64,000 bases of DNA from Acholoe squamosa. Lineage: Eukaryota > Annelida > Polychaeta > Phyllodocida > Polynoidae. The notes under the pieces are model-generated. The model was not told where the DNA came from. It was given only the letters and a program-made list of their open reading frames with translations, and made no database searches. The position numbers were made by a program, and so were the translations under genes. Of the stretch, positions 22,926 through 32,514 are shown piece after piece (position 1 is the first letter of the stretch; every line of letters starts with the position of its first letter). The stretch covers positions 2,162,501 to 2,226,500 of the forward strand of contig OX439043.1 of the NCBI GenBank assembly GCA_949317995.1. Reading direction: 5' to 3'.

Positions 22926-23405
22926 CTACCACAGGTCCTCGGGTTCAACAGCAATGGGGGAGTCCAATTCCGAGTCCGAGCCATACATATGGCCGTGATC
23001 CCGTTCCCACTCAACGAGCCGGGCCTCCATCATCCCCAGTCCATACTCGGCAGCCGCGGATGGATCCCCGGATGCAGCAAGATCGAGGAGGGACGCCGCC
23101 AACAAATAATCCCATAGCACTCGCTCCCGCGGCCCTAGGTTATAATCCATGGGCCAGAAACCCATACTGCCCAAGGCCCTAGTCAGAAGGGCCACAGTGG
23201 CCCCCCGACGCAAGGCTGAGCCCAGGAAATAATGGCAGGAGTAATTACAGACCATCACATCACCATGCTCAATGATCTCTTTGAAATTACTCACTATGTA
23301 CCCATAATGGATGGTCTGGTTAGACTCAACCAGGGCCCTAGCTGGACTCCCCACCTCCATCACCTGGGGGACAGGCAGAGCAAAGAGAGCTTGTAGGTGG
23401 GCCAT
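22926..23405 (-). CDS. Antisense accessory protein of unknown function (159 aa)
   Basis: A frame on the strand opposite to gag-pol-env, placed tail-to-tail with env. I start at the first ATG, in a strong ACCATGG context (23405), although the frame is open further upstream through non-ATG codons. I do not recognise the product. It is predicted mostly helical, with a Cys/His/aromatic patch near CNYSCHYFLG (about residues 56-65), an Ala/Leu-rich helix (LLAASLLDLAASGD), and an acidic C-terminus (GSDSELDSPIAVEPEDLW). It has no signal peptide or membrane segment, so a cytosolic or nuclear site is likely. The block is GC- and CpG-richer than its surroundings, which suggests capture or coding constraint. 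A compact promoter lies just upstream and a histone-type stem-loop just downstream. Antisense genes near the 3' LTR are known in some retroviruses (HTLV HBZ) and plant elements; homology is not implied. Confidence 0.65.
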   Translation of the reverse strand: MAHLQALFALPVPQVMEVGSPARALVESNQTIHYGYIVSNFKEIIEHGDVMVCNYSCHYFLGSALRRGATVALLTRALGSMGFWPMDYNLGPRERVLWDYLLAASLLDLAASGDPSAAAEYGLGMMEARLVEWERDHGHMYGSDSELDSPIAVEPEDLW

Positions 23406-23433
23406 GGTACTACAGCAGTGACTTCCAGAGAGG

Positions 23434-23470
23434 AACTGATGCTCCAATACCAGCCACACACTCCTTAAAT
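23434..23470 (-). promoter_or_regulatory. TATA-like box and initiator for the antisense gene
   Basis: On the minus strand CCATTTAAGG (TTTAA at 23469-23465) is followed about 30 bases downstream by TCAGTT (23439-23434), which fits the metazoan initiator TCA(G/T)T(C/T). Transcription from the A at 23437 would give a 5' leader of 31 bases before the Kozak ATG at 23405. This short-leader arrangement resembles histone genes. Prediction from sequence only. Confidence 0.5.
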
Positions 23471-23495
23471 GGACACACACACACCCCCCCCCCAC

Positions 23496-24224
23496 CCTGA
23501 ACTGTCCACTGACACCAAGCTAGGCACTGCCACAGACACATGCCAAAATCTGGCACCTAACACCTCAAGTGCCACCACTGCATGAGCACACCAGGGAGGA
23601 GACTCACATCTCACTCCTGACACACCTCCACTGTCAATGAAATTATCAAAGTATTAGAAAAAAAAAAAAAAAAAAAATTATTATATACACAGCCACTTGT
23701 TGATGTATAATATGAAAATCTATGGTATTCTCACAAAATCGATGATTAATGCGCGCATATACGCGCAAAATTGCGAAATTGCAAATTACAAATTGTAAAA
23801 TTGTACAAATCTAACATTAATATACATGAATGCAGGTAGATAACTAAGACAGTTTTTGTACCCACTAGCACTTGTATACTATGCCAAGGTTTACTTAAAG
23901 TAACACACTTTAGGTATCCAAGAAAATTGTTGGAAAAAATGAATGAAAAAAAAAAAAAAAAATTTTTGTTGAGAAAATGGTTGACATAAAACATGTTTAC
24001 TTAAGATACTCACCAAATAAATCTCTTTCAGGGACATACTCAAAGGCTAGGGGAAAAGTCAATTAAGCAGCGGCCCACTGCCGAAATTGCCAATTAATAC
24101 ACCCATATAGCAAAATCAATGAGTAACTCAGAGACAAACAAGCCCATTGTACATGAAGTACTTTGTTTTTCCGGCCCTCGGAAAAATTTGTCTCAAATCC
24201 CATAAATTGAATAGTGTAATCTAG
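23496..24224. other. AT-rich region between antisense gene and repeats
   Basis: Contains a C-run (23482-23493, just inside the preceding interval), an A-run of about 20 bases at 23659, and a second A-run at 23946. No gene seen in either direction beyond the antisense promoter. Confidence 0.5.
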
Positions 24225-24960
24225 ATTGTACGTTTGTACCCAATTTGCACACAAAATTGTATGTTTGCACACCAGATTGTACGCTTGTACCCAATTTGCA
24301 CACTAAAATTGTATGTTTGCACACCAGATTGTACGCTCGTACCCAATTTGCACACTAAAATTGTATATTTGCACACCAGATTGTACGCTTGTACCCAATT
24401 TGCACACTAAAATTGTATGTTTGCACACCAGATTGTACACTTGTACCCAATTTTGCACACAAAGATTGCATGTTTGCACACTAGATTGTAAGTTGTATCC
24501 AATTTACATTTGAATTATATGTTGCACATTATACTGTATGTCTGTACCCAATTCATACACTGAAGTCAGATTTTTAGAAATCAACATTTCTAGGTGTATC
24601 CAAGCTGTACGCAAAAATTATATAGGTACATACAGAAACTATCAATTGAACGCAAATTATATATTGGCATACTAAAACTGTCAAATGTACGCAAAAATTA
24701 TATATTTGTACACCAAAAAATTGCCAAATGCACGCGAAATTATATATTTGCACACTAAAATTGCCAAATGTACGCGAAATTATATATTTGCACACTAAAA
24801 TTGCCAAATATACGCGAAAATTATATATTTGCACACTTAAATTACCAAATGTACGCAAAAAATTATATATTTGCATACTGAAATTGTCAATTGAACGCAA
24901 TTACACGCGAAATTGTAAATTTGCACACTGAAATTGTCATTTATGTTCAATTTGCACGCT
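24225..24960. repeat. Two AT-rich tandem repeat arrays before the 3' LTR
   Basis: 24225-24520 holds about five units of 52 bp containing TTTGCACACCAGATTGTACG and ACACTAAAATTGTATG. 24590-24960 holds units of about 40 bp with TTGCCAAATGTACGCGAAAT and TATATATTTGCACACTAAAA. The two arrays share the TTTGCACACTAAAATTG core, so the second probably derives from the first. They lie in the untranslated 3' part of the element and create spurious short frames. Confidence 0.85.
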
Positions 24961-25265
24961 AAATTGAATATTGAATGCCAAAATTGCACACTATTTGCCA
25001 AACTGTATGTTGTACATAAAAATGGGAAATTGTACCCAAAATTGATGTCACATGAGCAAATAGGCTCAGATATAGAAACTCGGAAATGTACTTATACCCA
25101 GGAGAAAATTGTTTATACTGACAAAGCTCTACCACAAAAATTGCATTTGAAGCACTCCCCACTACTTCAAATCCTCTTACAAAACAGTATATAACTCCAA
25201 AATAAGGTAAAAATTGTATAAATTGTACATTCCCTCGGCGAAATGACGGAGTTTCGCATTCTTTC

Positions 25266-25278
25266 GGGGGAGAGGGAG
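25266..25278 (+). other. Polypurine tract
   Basis: GGGGGAGAGGGAG ends seven bases before the 3' LTR, the place expected for the plus-strand primer of reverse transcription. Confidence 0.8.
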
Positions 25279-25285
25279 TATTCTA

Positions 25286-26632
25286 TGATATACCATTTTA
25301 TTATTCCATAAATTCTAACATATTTTGTATTAATCAAAGAATATCTATGAAATTAATACATAGGTTGGTTCTAAGAGCTATAAGAGCGCTCAAACTTTGT
25401 ATAAGAGCGTTCATGCCCCACTGCACACCAGCCACAGTCAGTTAGACAGAGTTTATGACATCAAAGGCTCCGACCTAATGGTTCACTGCACAATATAATA
25501 AAAATGAGGGTCTCAGTGTGCGACCTCATGGTTCAATGCACAAATTAATAACTTGTAAGTGAATGCAACAGGCCGTCACGGGTGCCTGAGCACCGCTGAC
25601 GCCGTCATGAGTGTCTGAGCACTCTAAGGACTGAACAATGGGTTACATAAGCATGACGCCATAACCTTCCGGTCGCTCTAGCGTCGCTCCTGAGCAACCT
25701 AGGTCAAATATCAAAATATCTATGGAAAGCCCATAATTAGACGGTCAGAATGAGCCCAAGATCAAGGCGGAACTCCCAGTATTAAGGAAGTTACGCCATG
25801 GAGACTGAATCGACCTTCGAGTGAGCTACAGACAAACCGGCGGGAGTTACGCGCCTATCCAGCGGGCATTATAATCTTGGCACATTCAGCTCCGCGCATG
25901 CCCAAAATGGCGGTTATACAAGCATAAACGACCGAGTTATGAGGGTTTGAAGATGCAGAACCGACCAAGACAATGGGGGCCATAGCGGCGTCCATGGGGG
26001 TCCTTTGTCCCCCTGTGACACTTGAAAGGGTCCCCTCAAACAATTGTAGAGTTAGGCAGATGCTGCTGGCTCCAGTCAGTCTGGAGGTGCTTTTCCAAGA
26101 TTTGCTACAAATAGCCTGTCTGCACCTCCAGGAAGACACATCACCAAGAACCGCTCTAGAGGTAACATCTCCAGTCATCTCCTGCTACCTGCTATACCAC
26201 TGCACTATGGTGAAACTATGCTAGACAGGCATTGGTTTCCTACCATTAGTGGCCAGAGGCTATCTTCTTCAAGACTTCCACCAGAGGGTAAAGTTATCCA
26301 TTATTACATTATTCCTCTAAGCAGCAGGTCAGGAGCTAGGTGTGGGAACCCACCTAGAAGTATGCTGGACATTGTATTATTAATACCTCACAGGTGGAGT
26401 GGAACTGAACATTGTACTTTATAAATTACTGTATGTTTACTGTATGTACAAATTACCTACATACTAACTACTGTATGATTGATATTTCTTACATGTTGCC
26501 TAAAGCTGAATAAACCAGTGACAACTGGAAATAACACTATTTATAAGAGCCTTGAGATAATTACACTATATACCACTAGTCTTATGATATTTCTCATATG
26601 ACAACTTGATCATGCCAATCACTAGTATGACA
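25286..26632 (+). repeat. 3' LTR of the young Ty3/gypsy element
   Basis: Same length and ends as the 5' LTR. The only difference I noticed is one base near 25878. It is followed by the target duplication CATC (26633-26636) and then by minisatellite sequence that continues from the left flank. Confidence 0.95.
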
Positions 26633-26915
26633 CATCTCTATAGCTGTGTGTCTGACATTGATTCTACCTCATAAGGTACACCTCTATAGCTGGGTGTGAC
26701 ATTGATAGTACCTCATAAGGTACATCTCTATAGCAGTGTGTGTCTGACCCGCATAAGGTACATCTCTATAGCTATGTGTCTGACAATGATAGTACCTCAT
26801 AAGGTACACCTGTGTAGCTGTGTGTGTCTTACACTGATAGTACCTCATAAGGTACATCTCTACAGCTGTGTCTAACATTGATAGTATCTCTTCAGGCAGA
26901 TCTCTATAGCAATAT
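26633..26915. repeat. Minisatellite interrupted by the LTR element
   Basis: Tandem units of about 45 bp with CTCTATAGCTGTGTGTCTGA, CATTGATAGTACCTCATAAG and GTACAT. They continue the units left of the element (10,660-10,752). The unit is the reverse complement of the 37-bp repeat at 123-1152 with an added segment. Confidence 0.85.
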
Positions 26916-28154
26916 TTCTCCTTTATACCAACATTTGAAGAGTTTGGTTCCAAAACACAATAAATCCAGTCCAGATTTTCAGCATATACCCATTTTTGTA
27001 GTGCTACCCTGAAGTTAATTTTAGAGCTATCATGATAAAATCTTTACTAGACAAAATCTGGATAGCCAGAAAATATATTTTTCAAAGAAAATAGCTTTTG
27101 TATTACATTTAAGTATTTCTAATCTGTAGGCTTTTGAAAAATTGGCCTCTTTTTTTCAAAATGGCGTTCATTGCGTTTTTTGAACCAAACTCTTCATTTC
27201 CTCCTCTAGGATGCATCAAAATATATAGTAGTGTTTATATTTGAAACATCTGTATAGGAGAGCCAGGTAAACCATTGAGGTGACAGGGTGCGCCCTCTTG
27301 AGTAATGGTGGAAACAATGGATGATTGACTGGTAACATGGCCTTCCGGTATCCAGGCAGATCACCAGCTAAGGTGTAACGAAGAGTTATAAAGAGAAGTT
27401 GACTTCCATGTGACTCTCTTTGGTAAAGTGAAATACTATTTTGTTTCTTTTCTTAGACACATTATCCACTGTCCCATTGTGCCCCATATCCCACTTTGCC
27501 CATTCTCCCCTACTGAGAGATTGCAACACAGTTATGTTGAATATCCTTGTGAGGTTATTATAATGTTGGAGAAACACAGGTAGATGTCAGACACACACAC
27601 TTATAAATGCAGGTCATCCTTATGAGGTCATATCAATTTTGGCCATCACATACATGTGGTTTTTGTGGTGAATGAATACTCCAAGGTTGATACAACTATT
27701 TGAATGAAAAAAAATAAGTATTGCCACCACTGCATTCTATATTTACCATATCAGTTGGGCATGTTTATATGGCAAGTTAATAGCTTTCAGCCTACATGTC
27801 AGAGTTACCTAGTGCATGAGGTAATCTGATGTGGTGTTTATCTATAGACAACCTGATGGTGTGTTTGGATATCTTGCGTAGAGTGCCCTTATGAGGTATG
27901 GTAGCAGGACAGCAGGTGGGATGACTACCATGGCACAGAAGAGCCACCTAGTGATTGTGTGTGGAATCACTTAGAAAACTGGGTTTGAGTGTGTTTACTA
28001 AGCACACTTAAACACAATTTTAAACACCCTCAAATTCGTTTTTTGAAAAAAAATGCCCAAATAAGGGCATTTCCTTGTGAGGTCACCTCACAAGGACTAA
28101 GTACCTCGCAAGGTAGCGCTTTCCCCGTAAAGTACCTCATAAGGCCCAAATCCG
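26916..28154. other. Non-coding, isolated minisatellite motifs
   Basis: AT-rich sequence without a supported gene. CCTTATGAGGT or CCTTGTGAGGT appears at 27553, 27618, 27889, 28074 and in inverted form at 28082-28112, again the dispersed motif. Confidence 0.5.

Positions 28155-28195
<41 letters not shown>
28155..28195. repeat. (CA)n microsatellite
   Basis: About 19 CA dinucleotides, interrupted once by TA at the right end. Confidence 0.95.
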
Positions 28196-28199
<4 letters not shown>

Positions 28200-28299
28200 C
28201 TCTCCACAATTGGTCCTTGTGAGGTAAATTCCTTGTGAGGTACCCTTATGAGGTACCTCCATTTACAGGGAGAGAAGCACCTTATGAGGTTGGCCTTAT

Positions 28300-29270
28300 G
28301 AGGTAATTTTTAGGTACCTCATAAGGTACTTTCAAGGTACCTCATAAGGACACACTGTGAAACTGTGTGTGTGTACCTCATAGGAAGATACAGTGTAACT
28401 GTGTCTGTGTACCTGACAAGGCTAACATCAGAGTACCCCATAAGGACCCACTGTGTAACTGTGTCTATGTACCTGACAAGGCTAACATCAGAGTACCTCA
28501 TTAGGACTCATTCGGTAACTGTGTGTGTTCCTCATAAAGACACAATGTAACTGCACAACATTATACTGTAGCTCATGACCCCTATGACTAGGATAATCTT
28601 CTGGAGCGACCCACTACTGGTCAGTATAATCAGCTCCTAATATGTAAAAATAACAAGTGGCCACTAATATCGGCTGCTATTTAGCTACATGTACCCCACT
28701 GGGTTCTCCAGTTAAAAAAGTCACACTGTGTTGTGGTCTTGAATAGACAACTCTGAAATAATAGTATGTAACAGATAATAACTTGCTCTGATTAATACAG
28801 TCAAATAATATTTCTGTAGATGAAGCTATATAGTTTCCCCTTCTGTTATACACAGTACATCGAGTCTCATGTTATACAGCTTAATTACCCTGGTGTGAAC
28901 CTCATAAGGACTCTGTGTGTAACTGTGTGTGGACCTCATAGGAAAATACAGTGTAACTGTGTCTGTGTACCTCACAAGGCTAACATTAGAGTACCCCATA
29001 AGGACCCACTGTGTAACTGTGTCTGTGTACCTGATAAGGCTAACATCAGAGTACCTCATAAGGACTCATTCGGTAACTCTGTGTGTGTGTGTACCTCATA
29101 AAGACACAATGTAACTGTGTGTGTACCTCATAAGAACACTCTGTGTAACTGTGTGTACCTCATAAGGCTAACATTTTGGGGACACTGCACAACATTATAC
29201 TGTAGCTCACGACCCCTATGACTAGGATAATCATCAGGAGCGACCCACTACTGGACTTTATGTAAACACG
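28300..29270. repeat. CCTCATAAGG repeats with a duplicated block of about 320-360 bp
   Basis: 28,310-28,620 and 28,895-29,255 share the same order: CCTCATAGGAA-GATACAGTGTAACTG, AAGGCTAACATCAGAGTACC, GGACTCATTCGGTAACT, then the non-repetitive tail CACAACATTATACTGTAGCT and GGAGCGACCCACTACTGG. The order, including the tail, shows one block duplicated about 600 bp apart. Inside it the CCTCATAAGG palindromic motif recurs every 35-50 bases. Confidence 0.8.
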
Positions 29271-30135
29271 ATGTATGAACATGAAGATAACAGGTGATGT
29301 AAGTACTTCACTTACGATATAAAACACGACACACCACTTGTCCACTTATTTTTGGACATTTTAATTATACACTGTATTCTGTTTCACTTTCTCTTTCTCT
29401 AGTTATATGTAAACATGATGTATAGAATAGTCAAGTATTCCTGGAGTAATCAAATTATTGCTAACCTAGGGTTGACCATTACACAACGGCTAGTCACAAG
29501 AAACTGCTGACCTCAGACATGCTCTTCCTTGCTGTCCACTATCTCCCTACCTTCACTTTGGAAGGATAAGTGACCTCACCTACCTCTCTAACTGTGTGCC
29601 CAAGGAACATCACTCTTCAGAATTAGATGGTTTCACCTTTAGCCCTTCTGCAATTAGTTGATATAGGACCTAAGCCCATGGATTTAGATAAATTAAAAGA
29701 ATGCCTGTTTCTTAGCAAATGAGGGGAATAACAGAAATGAATTTCCCAGACTTGAGTTTGTGGGAGTAGTAGGAGGGCAGCAGAAGCTGCCTTAGAAGTG
29801 ATCTAATGGAGGGTCATTACTAATGGCTACAACTTGCTTTTTCCATGTTTATACATATCTTAGGATTCAGCTGTTGTACTAATGAAATCATGTCCATATA
29901 ATATGAAACTTACACTTTTTGAAACCCAATTATAGTGATGAGAGATGTGGTTGGACAGGGATTTTTCCTTGCCATGCATATATTGGGTTATATAGGCATG
30001 GCAGTCCAATAGATGCACAGCTCCTCTAATAGGTCTGCTGTGCAATTATTTTGGTAGCCATAGATATAATGATTTAATCTTGCAGGGCAGTAGTATCTTC
30101 TGACACCTTGTTATAACAGGAATGAGCCCACTTCG
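29271..30135. other. Probable decayed retroelement 3' part
   Basis: No intact gene. The sequence leads directly into a polypurine tract and a short LTR-like segment at 30136-30321. By position it may therefore be the eroded 3' end of an LTR element, but no domain can be assigned. Confidence 0.35.
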
Positions 30136-30321
30136 AAGGGGAGGGAGTGTAACCCCCATTCTTTATTGGGTAATAGATGCGCACCCGCTCCCCTTCTGCA
30201 TACTACTTCTGCTAATGTCGTATTCACCTTTGGCCATCATGAACAACCTATACGTGATTAAGATTGATTGAACAATAAATATTTTCGAACTCAAAACTCT
30301 TCTGCGTATATCTCCAGAACA
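30136..30321 (+). mobile_element. Polypurine tract plus short LTR relic
   Basis: AAGGGGAGGGAG (30136-30147) is followed at once by TGTAACCCCC, and 174 bases later a CA end (CCAGAACA, 30321). Inside are AACAATAAATATTTTC, a polyadenylation-like signal, and a terminal TCTGCGTATAT segment. Tract, TG...CA ends, length and AATAAA together fit a short Ty3/gypsy-type 3' LTR. No partner LTR is in the window and the element is old and fragmentary. Confidence 0.5.
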
Positions 30322-30446
30322 AAAAAAAAGAATGTATAAAAGGAACCTTGGTAATCTATGAAACATGTACAGTCCAGTGGCAAATGGAGAGAAAATGATG
30401 GACATGCAGTACATACTCTGAAACAATATCAACTACACAGCAGAAT

Positions 30447-30508
30447 GATAGGGTGCCATTAAAACTAACGACTGAGCAGATCTGTCGTTATTACTGGCAC
30501 CCCCTATC
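30447..30508. repeat. 62-bp imperfect hairpin
   Basis: GATAGGGTGCCATTAAAACT pairs imperfectly with TTATTACTGGCACCCCCTATC across a 13-base centre. A related direct copy, CTAGGGTGCCAGTAATATTC, lies near 30,822. Probably the tip of a MITE; too weak and unsupported to call a microRNA. Confidence 0.55.
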
Positions 30509-31124
30509 AAATCCACTATTTTTGACATCAATGTCAAATTGACTGTTTTGGTAGGCAAATGGGAAATATCCCTAAGGTTGTTCTGAGATTCAATTAAAAT
30601 GGAGTAAACATTGGCACAAACTTAGAAAAAGCCATAAAACCTCATTTCTGCTGGTCGTTGAATTAGTACCTGCAAAATCAATGGGAAATATCATGACCTA
30701 CAAACCCGATTTTCTCACTTTTCTGCGCATAGGCTGGAAGAGAAAGGTCTAAAGAATGGCCTTGATTTTAAAAAAATATCTAAAAACTTATTTGCATATT
30801 GCTAAATCAGCTTCACAATGCTAGGGTGCCAGTAATATTCCTGTGCCAGTTATAGCCACGGCTGTAACCTTAATACACCTGATCTCTTTGTTCAAGACAT
30901 TTGACTAGTTCATTTTGACCTTGCCTAGAGCTACCCCCAATCAGATCCATCATTTGCTTTTTCTTGTAGCCATTTTCAAAAATCACATTTTACATAAAAT
31001 CCCCATCGATGCTTGCATCATTTGCATTTGCCAAACAAAACCACAGAATGTGTTACCAGATATCCACAGAGCACATATTCTTTACACAAACTATCACAAT
31101 GTCCAAATAGATAAATTGTACCTT
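30509..31124. other. Non-coding AT-rich sequence
   Basis: No gene, RNA or repeat of note apart from the second copy of the hairpin arm near 30,822. Confidence 0.5.
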
Positions 31125-31610
31125 GAGCACAAAATGTAATTTGTGGACACTTTCATAATATATCTGGTGGACAAAATGTATTTTGTGGACACATTGTTTC
31201 CATGCACTGATGATGAAGTTTATTTTGTGGATACTTTGTGATCAATTTTGGTTGATAGATTGTGGACAATTTGTAATTTGTGAACACCTTGCTCCAGTTG
31301 AATGTGGACAGTGTGGTTTTTATGGATGATCTGTGGTAAAATCTTGTGGACTAATAGTGTCTTTGGACATATTGTGACAAAGGTATGTGGACAAACCATG
31401 TTTTGTGGATACTTTGTGATATAGATTGTGGACAGAGTGTATATTGTTGATACCATGATGTTGTTGGTTATGGACAAAATTTATTTTATGGACACTGTGA
31501 AAATAGTCAGTGGACAGCACATCTTTTATGGACACGTTGTACTGGGCCTTTGTGGACATAATGTGAAAAAATGTGATGTGGACAATATGTGTCCCATGGT
31601 TAAAGTGAAA
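31125..31610. repeat. Degenerate GTGGACA repeats
   Basis: About 17 irregular copies of TTTTGTGGACA(A/C) spaced about 20-45 bases apart, with CTTTGTGATA and ATTGTGGACA variants. Open frames on both strands here (for example His/Val/Ser-rich ones on the minus strand) follow from the repeat and are not genes. Confidence 0.7.
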
Positions 31611-32442
31611 CACAACATGGGGGTTTCCACTACTCGAAACCAATATTCTGTCAGTAGTTAGTCCAAGTCACACTCCACTTTAGCATTTGATACTCAAGGA
31701 CACCAGCAGCAGATTTAGCCAAGGGGGCAGTGATACCCCTTCATTTTCCCTGTACCTACTGACATTTCCCATGTGTAAGGCATGTCGGCCCAAAGTCTGG
31801 ACATCTTATAGGCTGAGTCCCTTTACTATAGAACAGTACGAAAACCTTCAAAAATCAAGTCCCAGCTGTACCTCATAGCATGTCTGTCAATTCAACACCT
31901 TATATGCGGGATGTGCCTTGCACATCATTTTTTTGACAAAACAGTACTTTTACCTGTGAGGGGTTGTATCTATTTCTGAAAATGGAAATTTTCCATCATT
32001 TTCTAAGGGCATTGCATACCTGCCAACTGTAAATGATCAAAAAAACCTGGACCTATAAAACCTAACCCTTTTTGTTTGAAAAGGGGCTTAGTGAATCTAA
32101 GCACAGGGGTCTGAGGATACATCCCACCAGGGGCTTAGATATATTGCAAAACTACAGGCCAAATTTGTGCATAATGATGGTTTTTAAAAATGACGGACAT
32201 ACTCAGTTTAAAAGTTTACTCATATGGATATAAAATCTACCTCTAGAAAATATCTCTGGAGAAGAAAGGTGATCTCTGGTAGTGGATGTATATAGGGGCC
32301 AGCTCTGGCTGTAAGTCCATGGCGGTAGGCCATCTGCCCCGTTCCAGTTGCACCAGCCTTCGGGGCTAGTCAGCCGGTATAAGCTGCCCCCCTTGTGTAT
32401 TATACCAATCCAGATGTAGGTGGAAGGTAGTAAATGTCAGAC
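31611..32442. other. Non-coding region upstream of the tRNA-like gene
   Basis: No protein gene seen. 32,290-32,400 is GC-richer (GGGGCCAGCTCTGGCTG, CCTTCGGGGCTAGTCAGCC) and contains short self-complementary stretches; it could belong to a composite SINE whose other part is the tRNA-like sequence next to it, but I cannot show this. Confidence 0.4.
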
Positions 32443-32514
32443 GGGGAAGTAGCTCAGCAGTAGAGCTTCTGCCTGCAGATTGGAGGGTCCCGGGTTCGAC
32501 TCCCGGTTTCTCCA
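32443..32514 (+). tRNA. tRNA-Cys(GCA)-like gene, possibly a tRNA-derived SINE head
   Basis: 72 bases fold as a cloverleaf: acceptor GGGGAAG/TTTCTCC with two G-T wobbles, D arm GCTC-AGCAGTA-GAGC, anticodon loop CTGCAGA (anticodon GCA), T arm CCGGG-TTCGACT-CCCGG. The internal promoter fits well (A box TAGCTCAGCAGT, B box GGTTCGACTCC), and a TTTT terminator lies a few bases downstream. Two oddities argue against a working tRNA-Cys: position 73 is A where cysteine tRNAs need U, and the anticodon stem has two G-T pairs and a C-T mismatch. It is either a tRNA pseudogene or a SINE head. Confidence 0.7.

Larger units (their letters stand above)
10753..26632 (+). mobile_element. Env-bearing Ty3/gypsy (errantivirus-like) LTR element, young, looks whole
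   Basis: A 15,880-bp element bounded by 1,347-bp direct LTRs (TG...CA) and a 4-bp target duplication CATC (10749-10752 and 26633-26636). Internal order is leader with tandem repeats, gag, pol (protease, reverse transcriptase, RNase H, integrase), a gap, env, a convergent antisense gene, AT-rich tandem repeats, a polypurine tract and the 3' LTR. I could spot one difference between the LTRs, so the insertion is recent. The element looks whole. The Ty3/gypsy order (RT-RNase H-integrase) with an F-type env places it near errantiviruses. It inserted into a copy of the TGTCTGACATTGAT minisatellite. Family members occur as solo LTRs near 41.0 and 44.3 kb. Confidence 0.95.

Noticed and set aside
30447-30508. 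Possible microRNA precursor
   Set aside because: Imperfect stem with uneven bulges and a second copy of one arm nearby; more like a MITE tip.
31220-31661. His/Val-rich frames on both strands
   Set aside because: They follow the degenerate GTGGACA repeat.
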